64,000 bases of DNA from Sediminicola arcticus. GTDB taxonomy: Bacteria; Bacteroidota; Bacteroidia; Flavobacteriales; Flavobacteriaceae. Below the pieces are notes generated by a model that worked only from the letters and a program-made list of their open reading frames with translations, was not told where the DNA came from and made no database searches. The stretch is from NCBI RefSeq assembly GCF_040566695.1, contig NZ_JBEXAE010000003.1:434001-498000 (forward strand), written 5' to 3'. Positions within the stretch are counted from its first letter, which is position 1. Each line of letters opens with the position of its first letter. The translations under genes were made by a program, and so were the position numbers. This document shows, piece by piece, positions 34,807-44,133 of the stretch.

Positions 34807-37671
34807 TTACATTTTTATTTTTATGGGCTTTAATTCCTTTCCATCCTTATCAACAAGCATCACCTCATCAAATCCCATCTTTTCGAATTGTTCAAATTGG
34901 GTGGCGGCGTCACCAACAACCAAATAGGCCATTTTTGACTCATCTAAGAATTTATTTGCCAACTCTTTGTGCTGTTCCAAAGTCATTCCTTTAACAATTT
35001 GTTCTTCTCCTTCAATATAATTTTTAGGCAAATTATAATTACTCATTTCTTGTAACATTCCTAAAAGGGAGTACTGGGTTTCGAAACGTCTGGCATTGGA
35101 TTTAATTAAGGCATTTTTGGTAAATTCCAAGTCCTCAGCCGATATTCCTTTTTTATAATTAGCGATCTCGTTTTTAAAAATCTGAACCGATTCCCCTGTG
35201 GTATTAGTCCGCACACTAGAAGATGCAGTAAATGTTCCAGGTACTTTACCCCCGTCAAAGCCTGAACGCGCGCCGTAGGTATACCCTTTTTCCTCTCGTA
35301 GTATAAGGTTTACATTCCCAGAAAAGGACCCCCCGAGTTTGTAATTCATTACCTCCGCAGGGTAGTATTCCTTATCTGTTCTTGGTAAGGCCAAATACCC
35401 AATATTAATTACAGACTGCTTAGCATTAGGTATATCTACAAAGTAAAGGGATGCCTTATCCCTTTTATTTGGTAAGGGATATTCTGGGATACTTACCTTT
35501 TTGGCTGCCCATTTTCCCTCCAAATCTTTAAGGTTTTCTAATACTGTAGCTTTGTCTATTTTTCCCACAACATTAAACTTACTTATAGATGGTGAAAAGT
35601 TTTGGCTGTAAAAGGCCTTTAAATCGGCTATGCTAATTGCTTCTACGGAAGCTTCTGTGCCACTTATGGGGTAACTAAAGATATGATCCTCCCCATATAA
35701 CAATTTATCGTACACCTTTTCTGCAACGGCATTAGGATCTGCCTCATCCCTTTTTATGCTATTGATTGTTTTCGTTTTAATTCTTGCAAATTCTTCCTTA
35801 TCCCAACGAGGTTCCAATATTATCTCCTCTATGAGCTTCAATGTTTTATCAAAATTACGAGTTAGGGTATTTCCTCGTATTACGATAGATTCCTTGGTAG
35901 TGTACATATTGATAGACGCTCCAAGTAACTCTATCTCCTCTTCTAATTGCTCTGGAGTTTTAGTGGCTGTGCCCTCCATCATTATATCGGTCATTAAATT
36001 GGCCACTCCATTTTTATTTTTATCATCTAATAGATGGCCGCCCTCAATAACAAGACTAAAGTTTACAGTAGGTATTTCATTTTGTTCTATACCATAAACA
36101 TCTATCCCATTACTTAATTCTGAGGTCCAAGTTATTGGAATGGACAAAGCAGGAGAAGTCCCTTGATTGGGCTCCACAGCACGATTGAAATTTGAAGGAG
36201 TCCTTACTATTTCTTCTTTACTGTCCTCTATTACTTTTGCTACATTTTCTTTTATCTCTTCCTCTACAACGGAAGCCTTCAAAGAGTTATCTGCCACTAA
36301 TTCCATTTTTCCTTTGGGCACAAAACTGGTCATAACAAAGGGTTTGTCCTTGATATACATATTGTACACACGGAGCACATCTTCTTTGGAAACCTTTTTA
36401 ATGTTTTCAATATCCTGTTCAATAAACCCCGGATCTCCGGCAAAAACATTGTATTGTGCCAATTGGAACCCTTTTCCTAAGATACTACTAATGCCATTGT
36501 AAAATTGAGTCTCCAATCCCGCCTTAATACGCTCAATATCTCTATCTGAAACACCTTCTTTTTCAAAAAGCGCGAAAGCCTCAAAAATCCCGGCTTCTAC
36601 TTCCTTTAGGCTTTTGTCATTATTGGCCGTGATGATAATTTGAAATTCCCCCGCCAATTCTTGTGCACTATTATAGGCAGTTGTCTGTGATGTCAAATCT
36701 TTTTCCTTGACCAAGACCTTATACAAAGGCGCCTTTTTTCCATTACCCAAAATTTCCCCCAAGAAATCAAGGGCATAGGCGTCCTCCGTGTATTGTTCAG
36801 GTGTTGGCCAGACCATAGTTAATTGTGGCGTTTTAGCAAAATTGTCTTCATGGTAAAAACGCTTGGTCTCAGAAAGTGTTACAGGCTGCGGAGCCATAGG
36901 CACAACCTCCTGACGGCGCTTAATCTCCCCAAAGTATTTTTCGATCAAAGCTTTTGCTTCTGCTGTTTCAAAATCACCAGACAATACCAAGGTGGCATTA
37001 TTGGGACCATAAAAACGATCGTAAAATTCTTTTACGTCCTCAACGGTTGCATTTTGAAGATCAGCCAATTCACCAATAACTTGCCAATTATAGGGATGTC
37101 CTTCTGGATACAAATTTTTATCTACTACCCAGCTTGTATGACCGTAGGGATTATTATCAACCCGCTGTCTCTTCTCGTTCTGTACAACTTCCTGTTGGTT
37201 GTTAAAGGCTGATTCCGTGACGGTATTAATCAAATATCCCATTCGATCACTCTCTAACCACATGATCATTTCCATGGCATTTTTTGGGACTACTTCGTAA
37301 TATACAGTACCGTCTTTCCAAGTTCCCCCGTTTAGGGTGCCGCCGGCATCCTGTATTTTTTTAAAGAACTGGTCCTGACCTACGTTCTCCGATTCTTGGA
37401 ATAACATATGTTCAAACAAATGGGCAAATCCTGTTCGTCCCGTTTTTTCTCTGTTGGAGCCTACACCATATTGGATGGCCAGTGAAACAATTGGGTCACT
37501 TTTGTCCTGGTGAAGGACTACATCTAGCCCATTATCCAATTCGTATTTTTCAAAATCGATGGAAAGCTTAGCTGTTTCTTCAACTTTTTTTTCGGTCTTA
37601 CAAGAAGTCAAGACCAAAGTCATGCTAAAAAACGCCAATAAAATAGATTTTAGATTCATTGTTGGTTTCAT
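34807..37671 (-). CDS. Two-domain M16 zinc metallopeptidase lipoprotein
   Basis: 954 residues. Lipoprotein signal ending LTSC (Cys24). The N-terminal M16 unit has the inverted zinc motif HLFEH (His84, Glu87, His88) and a distal Glu in the NEKRQ region. The second M16 unit (about 520-940) has GGHLLDDKNKNG in place of HxxEH, so it is catalytically inactive and acts as a partner, as in many Bacteroidota pitrilysin-like proteins. The R/Y-containing ARSGFDGGKVPG stretch near residue 800 is the substrate-binding signature of the second half. Start at the first ATG or four codons later cannot be decided. Likely degrades peptides in the periplasm. Confidence 0.92.
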   Translation of the reverse strand: MKPTMNLKSILLAFFSMTLVLTSCKTEKKVEETAKLSIDFEKYELDNGLDVVLHQDKSDPIVSLAIQYGVGSNREKTGRTGFAHLFEHMLFQESENVGQDQFFKKIQDAGGTLNGGTWKDGTVYYEVVPKNAMEMIMWLESDRMGYLINTVTESAFNNQQEVVQNEKRQRVDNNPYGHTSWVVDKNLYPEGHPYNWQVIGELADLQNATVEDVKEFYDRFYGPNNATLVLSGDFETAEAKALIEKYFGEIKRRQEVVPMAPQPVTLSETKRFYHEDNFAKTPQLTMVWPTPEQYTEDAYALDFLGEILGNGKKAPLYKVLVKEKDLTSQTTAYNSAQELAGEFQIIITANNDKSLKEVEAGIFEAFALFEKEGVSDRDIERIKAGLETQFYNGISSILGKGFQLAQYNVFAGDPGFIEQDIENIKKVSKEDVLRVYNMYIKDKPFVMTSFVPKGKMELVADNSLKASVVEEEIKENVAKVIEDSKEEIVRTPSNFNRAVEPNQGTSPALSIPITWTSELSNGIDVYGIEQNEIPTVNFSLVIEGGHLLDDKNKNGVANLMTDIMMEGTATKTPEQLEEEIELLGASINMYTTKESIVIRGNTLTRNFDKTLKLIEEIILEPRWDKEEFARIKTKTINSIKRDEADPNAVAEKVYDKLLYGEDHIFSYPISGTEASVEAISIADLKAFYSQNFSPSISKFNVVGKIDKATVLENLKDLEGKWAAKKVSIPEYPLPNKRDKASLYFVDIPNAKQSVINIGYLALPRTDKEYYPAEVMNYKLGGSFSGNVNLILREEKGYTYGARSGFDGGKVPGTFTASSSVRTNTTGESVQIFKNEIANYKKGISAEDLEFTKNALIKSNARRFETQYSLLGMLQEMSNYNLPKNYIEGEEQIVKGMTLEQHKELANKFLDESKMAYLVVGDAATQFEQFEKMGFDEVMLVDKDGKELKPIKIKM

Positions 37672-38361
37672 AAGATGATTTTTATTTTAGGAATTCATAA
37701 ATATACAATTGTGGATTTGAAAATAGACATAATTCTCTGTTAAATAGAAAAAGCCCTAAAATCTAGAAATTTATTTTTAACCGCCATGGTTGTAGCCAAC
37801 CTAAGTATCCGTTTTGTGAAGGCATTCAATGTAGTGGTCTTCTTTATAATTGTTCTTTAGTTATACCAAAAGATATGTTATCTTATTGCTTTTCAATAAG
37901 ATAAGTTATAAATAATGCTGTCAAGGTCTTGTGCTTAGGATATTATATTGGAATTTTACAGAATAACTTAATAGAACAAAAGGTACGTAGTGGAGTATAC
38001 GAAATATGACAACAGAAAATAAAACAATTACAAATGGATTTCTTATTTCTAGTTTAATGAGCTCAGTAGTTTTAATCTTTTGAAGACTATTTACGAATTC
38101 TACAATTCCTGAATTTGAGCCAAACGAAATGTCCAATATAGGTTTATTAAAGTGTTTTGTTTGGGGTTAAGCATGTATCTTTTGCTAAAAATTATCAAAT
38201 AGTAAAATTCACATTAACAGATTGGTATACTAATAACCTTTTAAGATAATTAAAGCTACTTACTAACAAGGCTACAATTTTAAAATGTTTCATTATTGTT
38301 CCCGTATCAATAGCATAAAATTTATCCTAAAATTAGGCCGATACAATGCTAAATATTATCG
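37672..38361. other. Long gene-poor gap with a hairpin
   Basis: No supported gene. An 11-bp perfect hairpin TTATCTTATTG/CAATAAGATAA with a 5-base loop lies at 37878-37904. A minus-strand frame of 71 codons (37921-38136) with a hydrophobic middle is possible but has no recognisable relatives and unusual composition. Confidence 0.4.
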
Positions 38362-38389
38362 ATTGAATCATTTATGAAAATGATTCAAT
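38362..38389. terminator. Perfect 12-bp hairpin, terminator-like
   Basis: ATTGAATCATTT/AAATGATTCAAT with an ATGA loop, followed by TAATTTT. A second small hairpin ACTGAAT/ATTCAGT with TTT lies at 38486-38503. Both precede the + strand orphan gene, so they may shape its leader or end an upstream transcript. Confidence 0.45.
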
Positions 38390-38576
38390 TAATTTTAAAA
38401 AATATTGAACCAATAAAACCATAAAAGGCCAACACCTTGTATATTTATGGACTGTAGCGTGTTTAAAAAGTAATACCCGAATTCTACTGAATTTCCATTC
38501 AGTTTTGATATCTAGGTGTCTTACTCAAATACCTATATACCAACACCTTAGTGATAATTTATCTAATACGCATTTG

Positions 38577-38957
38577 ATGGAACTAGACTATATAGAAAAT
38601 ATAAATGAATTTGGAGAAAACGTTGTTAGATTATACAACTTTGATAAAAGTCAAGTTATTAAATTTAGAGACTTAATAAAGGAGACAATTGTAAATAAAA
38701 ATCAAAAACTAGACCTCTCTAAAGTTGATTTCATTGAAATTCGAAATTGTAATTTAATTCTTGGACTCTTTAAAACAGATGAAGGAATACTTAGTAGTGA
38801 TAACAAAACTTTTTTTTGTGCTTTAACACTAGAAGGTTATACTACTATGTTGAAACTTTTAGAACCCTTTTGTGAGAAAGAAACTAAAGGGTATCAGTAT
38901 TTATATGACATTGATAATCCTACTGACTTTTTATTTTCTCCAGCGGGTACATGGTAA
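38577..38957 (+). CDS. Small cytosolic protein of unknown function
   Basis: 126 residues from the ATG at 38577, which gives a clean acidic start (MELDYIENINEFGENVVRL). The longer frame from 38505 passes through hairpin-rich DNA and is less likely. The protein is soluble, mixed alpha/beta, with DLSKVDFIEIRNCNLILGLF and a C-terminus LFSPAGTW. Composition is AT-rich, as in orphan genes of accessory DNA. No family recognised; possibly an immunity-type or orphan protein. Confidence 0.5.
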   Translation: MELDYIENINEFGENVVRLYNFDKSQVIKFRDLIKETIVNKNQKLDLSKVDFIEIRNCNLILGLFKTDEGILSSDNKTFFCALTLEGYTTMLKLLEPFCEKETKGYQYLYDIDNPTDFLFSPAGTW

Positions 38958-38981
38958 GCAGCTACATTATAAACAACAATA

Positions 38982-39004
38982 TGCGTAATAAAAATGATTA
39001 CGCA
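38982..39004. other. Inverted repeat after the orphan gene
   Basis: TGCGTAAT and ATTACGCA, 8-base arms with a 7-base loop, 24 bases after the stop codon. It has no T-run; it may be a weak terminator or an mRNA-end stabiliser. Confidence 0.4.
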
Positions 39005-39147
39005 AACTGACGCTCCATACTGCAAAATATTGGCCCTATTATACAAGGGAAATAATGAAAATGTAATTAACGTTTAGTAACTTAAGTGAAGCGTCCCGGA
39101 GAGACCTATGATTTCAATTACATTGTTGTACCCCGTTTTTTTTCCTT

Positions 39148-39354
39148 TTAACAACAAGTCTTATTTTCTTGAATTGGTGGACAAGGAACTGTTCCATACG
39201 AACAGTACACGCAACAATCGCCCTGGTTTGGTTTCAAGATTTTTTTACAGTTTTCGCACTCATAAAAAAACTGGCAAGCATCTGTTGGCATATTTTCTAT
39301 TTTTTTATGTCCACAGTTTGAACACTTAATTTCTGATTTTAATAGAATTTCCAT
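39148..39354 (-). CDS. GDCCVxC-domain putative heavy-metal-binding protein
   Basis: 68 residues with ten cysteines: CSNCGHKK, CENCKK, GDCCVYCSYG, PCPPIQ and a final CC. GDCCVxC proteins are small metal-binding partners found next to MerT/MerTP transporters. Its start overlaps the merTP stop by one base, so it is translated as the second gene of that pair. Mercury or another soft metal is the probable ligand. Confidence 0.88.
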   Translation of the reverse strand: MEILLKSEIKCSNCGHKKIENMPTDACQFFYECENCKKILKPNQGDCCVYCSYGTVPCPPIQENKTCC

Positions 39355-39953
39355 TAATTGTCTGTTTTACTAGTCACTTTGTAACCTGTTGATTTAATTG
39401 CTTTCTCAATTTCCGTTTCATTGGTTTTGGTTCCGTCAAATTCAATAATTGCGTTCCCATTTTCGTATGACGCTTTTGAGTTTACTATTCCGCTAAGTTT
39501 ATTTACTTCGTGATTGACATGTTCTTCGCAACTCGCACAAGTCATTCCGCTTATTTTAAATTCAGTTTTTTTAAGGTCCGATTTGTCAACTACAATTATT
39601 TGCGTTTGTATACTCGGGTAAAAGACTCCCGAATAGTACGGAAAACCCAACATAATAATTGCAAATGCTGATACAATTACTAAAAACGTTTTTGATTGTA
39701 TAAATTTTGGTTTTTCGTCCGATACACATGCGCAGTTCATTTCTTTTTGCGGTTTTAGTTTTTGATGCCAAGCAAATCCAAGCGTCAAAATAGTCAGTAC
39801 TATTAAATATGGCCTAAATGGTTCAATCCAAGAGAATCTTGAAGCCATTCCGCTTGTACCCACAATAAGAGCTAAAACAGGTGTTATGCAACATAGAGAA
39901 GCCGTAATTGCAGTTAGAATACCGGCTCCGATTAATCTGTTTTCACTTCTCAT
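39354..39953 (-). CDS. merTP: MerTP-type mercuric transport fusion protein
   Basis: 199 residues from the ATG at 39953; twelve extra codons upstream (MRYYIRTKFQQD) are less likely. The N-terminal part has three membrane helices with the Cys-Cys pair ITASLCCITP of MerT. The C-terminal part is a MerP-like HMA domain with GMTCASC. Such fusions import Hg(II) for MerA. No merA, merR or arsR gene is nearby, only the GDCCVxC partner, so the cassette is incomplete or serves another metal. Confidence 0.88.
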   Translation of the reverse strand: MRSENRLIGAGILTAITASLCCITPVLALIVGTSGMASRFSWIEPFRPYLIVLTILTLGFAWHQKLKPQKEMNCACVSDEKPKFIQSKTFLVIVSAFAIIMLGFPYYSGVFYPSIQTQIIVVDKSDLKKTEFKISGMTCASCEEHVNHEVNKLSGIVNSKASYENGNAIIEFDGTKTNETEIEKAIKSTGYKVTSKTDN

Positions 39954-40465
39954 ATCTTGCTGAAATTTTGTTCGTATATAGTATCTCAAAAAATGAATTC
40001 AGTAACCGTGAATATTCTGCACTTCATGAGTAAAAAATAGTTTGAGCCTCCCTTTCATCTTCTATTAGGTTTCGGCCTTTCATTTTTATCAGATGTGCAA
40101 GATAGCTTAATATTCATTCCGAAAATGTCGCTCAAATTAAAAACGCAAAGACTTTTTTATTCAAAAAGATAAGAGATATTTTTTAATCTAAGGTTGTTTC
40201 CAAATAATGAATGTCTATTTGCCAAACTGTCAAACGTTTCCCATAATTCAGAAATTATGACTTTTTAACTATTTATTTGTTCATTAAAACCTTATTTCAA
40301 AAGTGGAAAAGTCTTGGATAGCAGCACTCAGGCCTCTACTGTTTTAGCAAATATCGTCTCAATAAAATCAACCTAAGCGTTGTATCTATTTCGCAAAAAA
40401 CGTTAAACACCAATGTAAAATAAGATCTTATACTTATGGATATGATTTTCTAATCCCAATCTAAT
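39954..40465. other. Gap upstream of the merTP pair
   Basis: About 510 AT-rich bases with no gene, no recognisable metalloregulator operator and no clear promoter. Nothing further seen. Confidence 0.4.
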
Positions 40466-41428
40466 TTAAAGTGTAAATCCTATCTTAATACCCCCCCATT
40501 TATAAGAATCTCCACTTTCAAATTCTCTTGTAATTATGGACCGTGAATATTCAAAATAAAGGGTTTTTGTCTTTAAAACAAGTCCATAGTTTACTTGTCC
40601 TGTGAATCGCTCAACATTACCTGGCGAAATAATATATGGGCTCTGCCTATTTAATACTCCGCCTTGTAGCGTAGCATCATAACCAATAACACTTAAAACT
40701 GGTTGAGAATACCCATACATTTTAAAATCATTTCTTTCTTGGGTTGATGAAAAAGGAGAATTTATGATTCCGAAGGTGGTATTAACTCCAAAAGAACCGT
40801 TTGTAAAAAGGGTACCTACTTTAGCAATCATATTTGCTTGAAGCGAAAACCAATCTCGATATCTAACAAGTTGTTTCTCATAACCTATTTCATAATTAAT
40901 TACTATATCATTCTTGATTTGATTTTGCCACCCTAAGGGTATTTTGTTTCTAGTAGCTTTATGAATACCTACTTGTAACTCCTTCCCAAAAGCGCCAGGA
41001 CCAATAATCCCTAAATTGAATGAAGAAGTAAATCGACTGTTTTTTAAATGATTTGTGGCTATTATAAAACTTTTAAGCATAATAGCCGCTGCAAACGGTC
41101 TATCTCCAAATTTAATATCTGGAAGTTCATACCTGCTAGGAATATATCCTATATGCTCAACAACTAGACCATGGCGTGTTTAAACCCCTTTAAGTTTGAA
41201 AAACAAATGGTTAAAGGGGTTCGTCTTAAAGAAAGGAGAAACTAATTCAAAACTATAGCCTTGAGTATAGTTCTTGTCACTAGAAGCAAAATAATCATTA
41301 TCATAATTAAACCTAAAGTAGTTGGTACTTTTTATGTCCTTAAAAGATACCAAGTTATCTATTTTTTGAGAAATAGAATTCTGTAAAAATAGAACTGAAA
41401 TAACACAAACAATAATAATTTCTCTCAT
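40466..41428 (-). pseudogene. lpxR: LpxR-like lipid A deacylase gene with one in-frame stop
   Basis: The reading frame runs from the ATG at 41428 (signal peptide MREIIIVCVI..., ending SISQ) to 40466, about 320 codons, and looks intact except for one TAA at 41180-41182. Upstream are FRFNYDNDYF and YTQGYSFEL, downstream FGDRPFAAAI, LGIIGPGAFGKELQ and the final beta-strand GIKIGFTL. These are the LpxR (DUF2219) outer-membrane barrel motifs, including the catalytic Asn/Asp-rich N-terminus. No frameshift is needed to join the parts, which suggests a recent nonsense mutation or a sequencing error. It follows the esterase gene by 47 bases. Confidence 0.8.
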
Positions 41429-41475
41429 ACCAGATGTACGAGAAATAGTTACGCTTAGTTTGGTACTCCAAAAAC

Positions 41476-42354
41476 CTATTTCCAAAAAGAATCACTAATA
41501 AACTTTAATCCTAGAGGCAAAGACTCCCGCCAAAAAGGCCAAGTGTGCGCTCCATCGCGGACCCTATATTCGTGGGGTATTTGCTTTTCTATAAGTTCTT
41601 TATGTAATTGGGAATTTCCTAGAGTAAGAAAATCATCATCCCCACAATCAAAATATATTTTTACTGTTTTTAGCAGCTCTGGATCTTTGGTTTTAACAAG
41701 GTGAAGTACATCGTACTCTTTATAGCTTTTATTAATTCTATTTCTACCCGTGGCACCTAACATATCGGGCATTGCTTTTTCTATGTATCCATTCATAGCT
41801 TCTTGATCCGAATTGGTCACCGATTCCTCCGTAAATACAGCTGAACTATATGCAGCACAGGCTCCAAAATACGTATCATACTTTAAAGCTAGTTTTAAGG
41901 AACCCGCTCCTCCCATGGAGAGACCACTAATTCCTGTATATCGTTTTCCTTTGCGAACACGGTATTGAGTTTCTATAAAAGGCAATAACTCTTTCATAAA
42001 CATATCTTCAAAGGGATAGGTGCCATCTGTCCTGTTCATATAAAGTCTGTCATCCCCATCGGGCATCACAATAACCATTTTCTGGATATTTCCTTGTTCA
42101 ATTTCATGATCTACTATGTGCTGCATTCCGCCTTGCTCAATCCAACTTGTTTCGTCACCTGTATACCCGTTTAAAAGATAAACCACTGGATAATGACGTT
42201 CAGAAGTTTCATATCCATCTGGTAAGTAGATCGAATATTTTATCTCAGTATTCAAAAGAGCGCTTTTCATACTTAGGCCCTCCATGAGTTTGCTTTGCGC
42301 AAAAAAGGTGTTAGCGATAGTAAACAGTAAAAGGAATAGGCAATATTTTTTCAT
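41476..42354 (-). CDS. Secreted esterase of the esterase D/FrmB family
   Basis: Alpha/beta hydrolase, 292 residues with signal peptide (1-20, ending FFAQ). Nucleophile elbow GLSMGG near residue 144, Asp in DCGDDDF and His in GAHTWPFW near the C-terminus form the triad. The family includes feruloyl and acetyl esterases and S-formylglutathione hydrolase relatives; export makes a polysaccharide or ester substrate more likely. Upstream gene of the broken lpxR. Confidence 0.88.
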   Translation of the reverse strand: MKKYCLFLLLFTIANTFFAQSKLMEGLSMKSALLNTEIKYSIYLPDGYETSERHYPVVYLLNGYTGDETSWIEQGGMQHIVDHEIEQGNIQKMVIVMPDGDDRLYMNRTDGTYPFEDMFMKELLPFIETQYRVRKGKRYTGISGLSMGGAGSLKLALKYDTYFGACAAYSSAVFTEESVTNSDQEAMNGYIEKAMPDMLGATGRNRINKSYKEYDVLHLVKTKDPELLKTVKIYFDCGDDDFLTLGNSQLHKELIEKQIPHEYRVRDGAHTWPFWRESLPLGLKFISDSFWK

Positions 42355-42612
42355 AAAAATTTATATTTAAATTCATTAACCTCCTAAGCCTAAGCCTAAT
42401 TCAAGTTATACCTTATCCATCGATGTAACTTTAAATGTTTTAAGATAATAAAAGGATTCTACATTGCTTAAAAAAAATGTATTTCTAGGTAGTTGGTCAA
42501 GAAATTTCATTTCTCTAAAAAGGACTGGTTGAATATAGTATGCCTTCGTACACGGTTTTTTGATGTTGGTAAGAGCGTAAAAGCATGACACTTTTACCTG
42601 CGTGCGATACAA

Positions 42613-43038
42613 CTACCCCAACCAGCCTTCCCTATCTAAGCTCCTGTATTGGATGGCCTCTCCTATAGTAGAACCGATTATTTTCTGGGAATTGTCCAGA
42701 TCCGCAATGGTTCTCGCCACTTTGAGTATCCTATCATATGCCCTTGCAGAAAGATTAAGGTATTCCATGGCATTTTTCAGCAAGGATTTAGAAACATCGT
42801 CCAGTTTGCAATATTGCAGTATGTGTTTGGTGTTCATTTGTGCATTGTAATGTACATTTTCCAGTTCTTCAAAACCCCTAGTCTGCGGTTCACGTGCTTC
42901 GGTAACCCTTTTCCGTATGTCTACACTACTCTCTCCTTTTCTATCTTCAGATAGTTTTTCAAAAGGTACCGGGGTAACTTCTATATGAATATCAATGCGA
43001 TCCAGTAAAGGTCCTGAAATCTTGCTTAAATAGCGTTG
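42613..43038 (-). pseudogene. comM: comM/yifB fragment: C-terminal part
   Basis: About 141 codons reading QRYLSKISGPLLDRIDIH, then IEVTPVPFEKL, VHYNAQ, LSARAYDRILKVARTIADL and the exact end EAIQYRSLDREGWLG followed by TAG. These are the C-terminal sensor and lid parts of the Mg-chelatase-like AAA+ protein ComM/YifB. Upstream of QRYL the frame soon meets a stop and similarity ends abruptly. The N-terminal two thirds of the protein are missing here; a separate N-terminal piece lies 5.2 kb away on the same strand. Confidence 0.87.
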
Positions 43039-43169
43039 TATTTATGCCAGTGACGAGGTAACAGGTACGACTAGATCATTAAAGTGTGCCGGGAACTAGA
43101 ATTCATAATGACTACCAGAATAAAACTGCTGGTATTAATTAAGAATATAATTGCATAAAAAAAGTGAAC

Positions 43170-43835
43170 CTATGATTTGGCCGGAATTGCAAGAACCTTC
43201 TCTTTGAAACGATAGAAGTATGTAGTAGAATCTTTTAGATTTTTATCCACAACCATACCTGCTTGAATAATGTTATTATCTCCCATAATAATTGATGGAA
43301 TTACCGTTGATCGAATACCAAAATAATTATTATTGCCAATTCTTACATTTCCAGCTATCCCAGCATGAGAAAAGAAATTATTATCCCCTATTACACAATC
43401 ATGACTTATAAAACTGTGGGAAGTAAGTAGGTTATACTTTCCAATAATTGCATTCTCAAAAATCATGGAATAAGGAAATATGATATTTCCTTCACCGATG
43501 TCCATATCATTAGATATGAGTACACTACCATGGAAGAAACTACCTATAGAAGCCTTTTTTTTCAATAATTTATCAATCATTTTAATTCTTAGATCAATAT
43601 TCATTATTGCGATTAACACCTCTTCATTCGGTCTTGGCTCATATCCATCAATATCACACAATACCGGTGATTTATAATTGTATTTATTATAATATTCGTC
43701 GATACTCTTTTCATCTTCAATGTAACCTAAGATACGAATCTTATCATCCTCTTTGACTCTTGAATTATTATCCTCGATATAATATGTCAGTTGCGCGGCA
43801 CACCCACCTGTACCCAATATAATTACGTTTCTCAT
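43170..43835 (-). CDS. NeuD/PglD-type sugar acyltransferase
   Basis: 221 residues from the ATG at 43835 (RNVIILGTGG). The N-terminal Rossmann-like domain carries GTGGCAAQL and the C-terminal half is a left-handed beta-helix with hexapeptide repeats (IGEGNI, IGKYNL, IGDNNF, IGNNNY, MGDNNI). A catalytic His is expected in SFISHDC. Such enzymes acylate amino sugars of surface glycans. Last gene of a three-gene unit KASIII-ACP-acyltransferase, so the donor may be an acyl-ACP rather than acetyl-CoA. Confidence 0.85.
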   Translation of the reverse strand: MRNVIILGTGGCAAQLTYYIEDNNSRVKEDDKIRILGYIEDEKSIDEYYNKYNYKSPVLCDIDGYEPRPNEEVLIAIMNIDLRIKMIDKLLKKKASIGSFFHGSVLISNDMDIGEGNIIFPYSMIFENAIIGKYNLLTSHSFISHDCVIGDNNFFSHAGIAGNVRIGNNNYFGIRSTVIPSIIMGDNNIIQAGMVVDKNLKDSTTYFYRFKEKVLAIPAKS

Positions 43836-43910
43836 AAAACAAATAAAAACTATTAACAGCCATATAAAGCAATTCAATTGATGAACTGGAATAGAACTGC
43901 TTATTAAAAT

Positions 43911-44132
43911 TTATACTAATTTCTTACCCTCTATAAGCTTCTTTAATCCGAGTATTGTTTTTACACTTTTAATTTCATTGGCATCTAAAGATGTATTGTA
44001 TTCATCATAACAAAAAGCTATTATTGATAAAATTGTCATTGAATCCCAAGCATCAAAAGATTCCAATTCGTCATTTAAACTCACCTCATCCACTTCAAGG
44101 ATTTGGGCAATTGAAGATTCAAATTTATCCAT
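43911..44132 (-). CDS. Acyl carrier protein (specialised)
   Basis: 73 residues, acidic, four-helix ACP pattern. The phosphopantetheine serine is Ser31 in WDSM (housekeeping ACP has DSL). One base separates it from the KASIII gene, so they are translationally coupled. It is not the fatty-acid-synthesis AcpP and probably carries a special acyl group. Confidence 0.85.
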   Translation of the reverse strand: MDKFESSIAQILEVDEVSLNDELESFDAWDSMTILSIIAFCYDEYNTSLDANEIKSVKTILGLKKLIEGKKLV

Positions 44133-44133
44133 A

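Noticed and set aside
37921..38136. 71-residue minus-strand ORF with a hydrophobic stretch
   Set aside because: No motif, no neighbour on the same strand, in AT-rich gap DNA; probably chance.
42406..42612. 68-residue ORF next to the comM fragment
   Set aside because: No homology; it starts at the edge of the comM stop codon region and looks like a chance frame.
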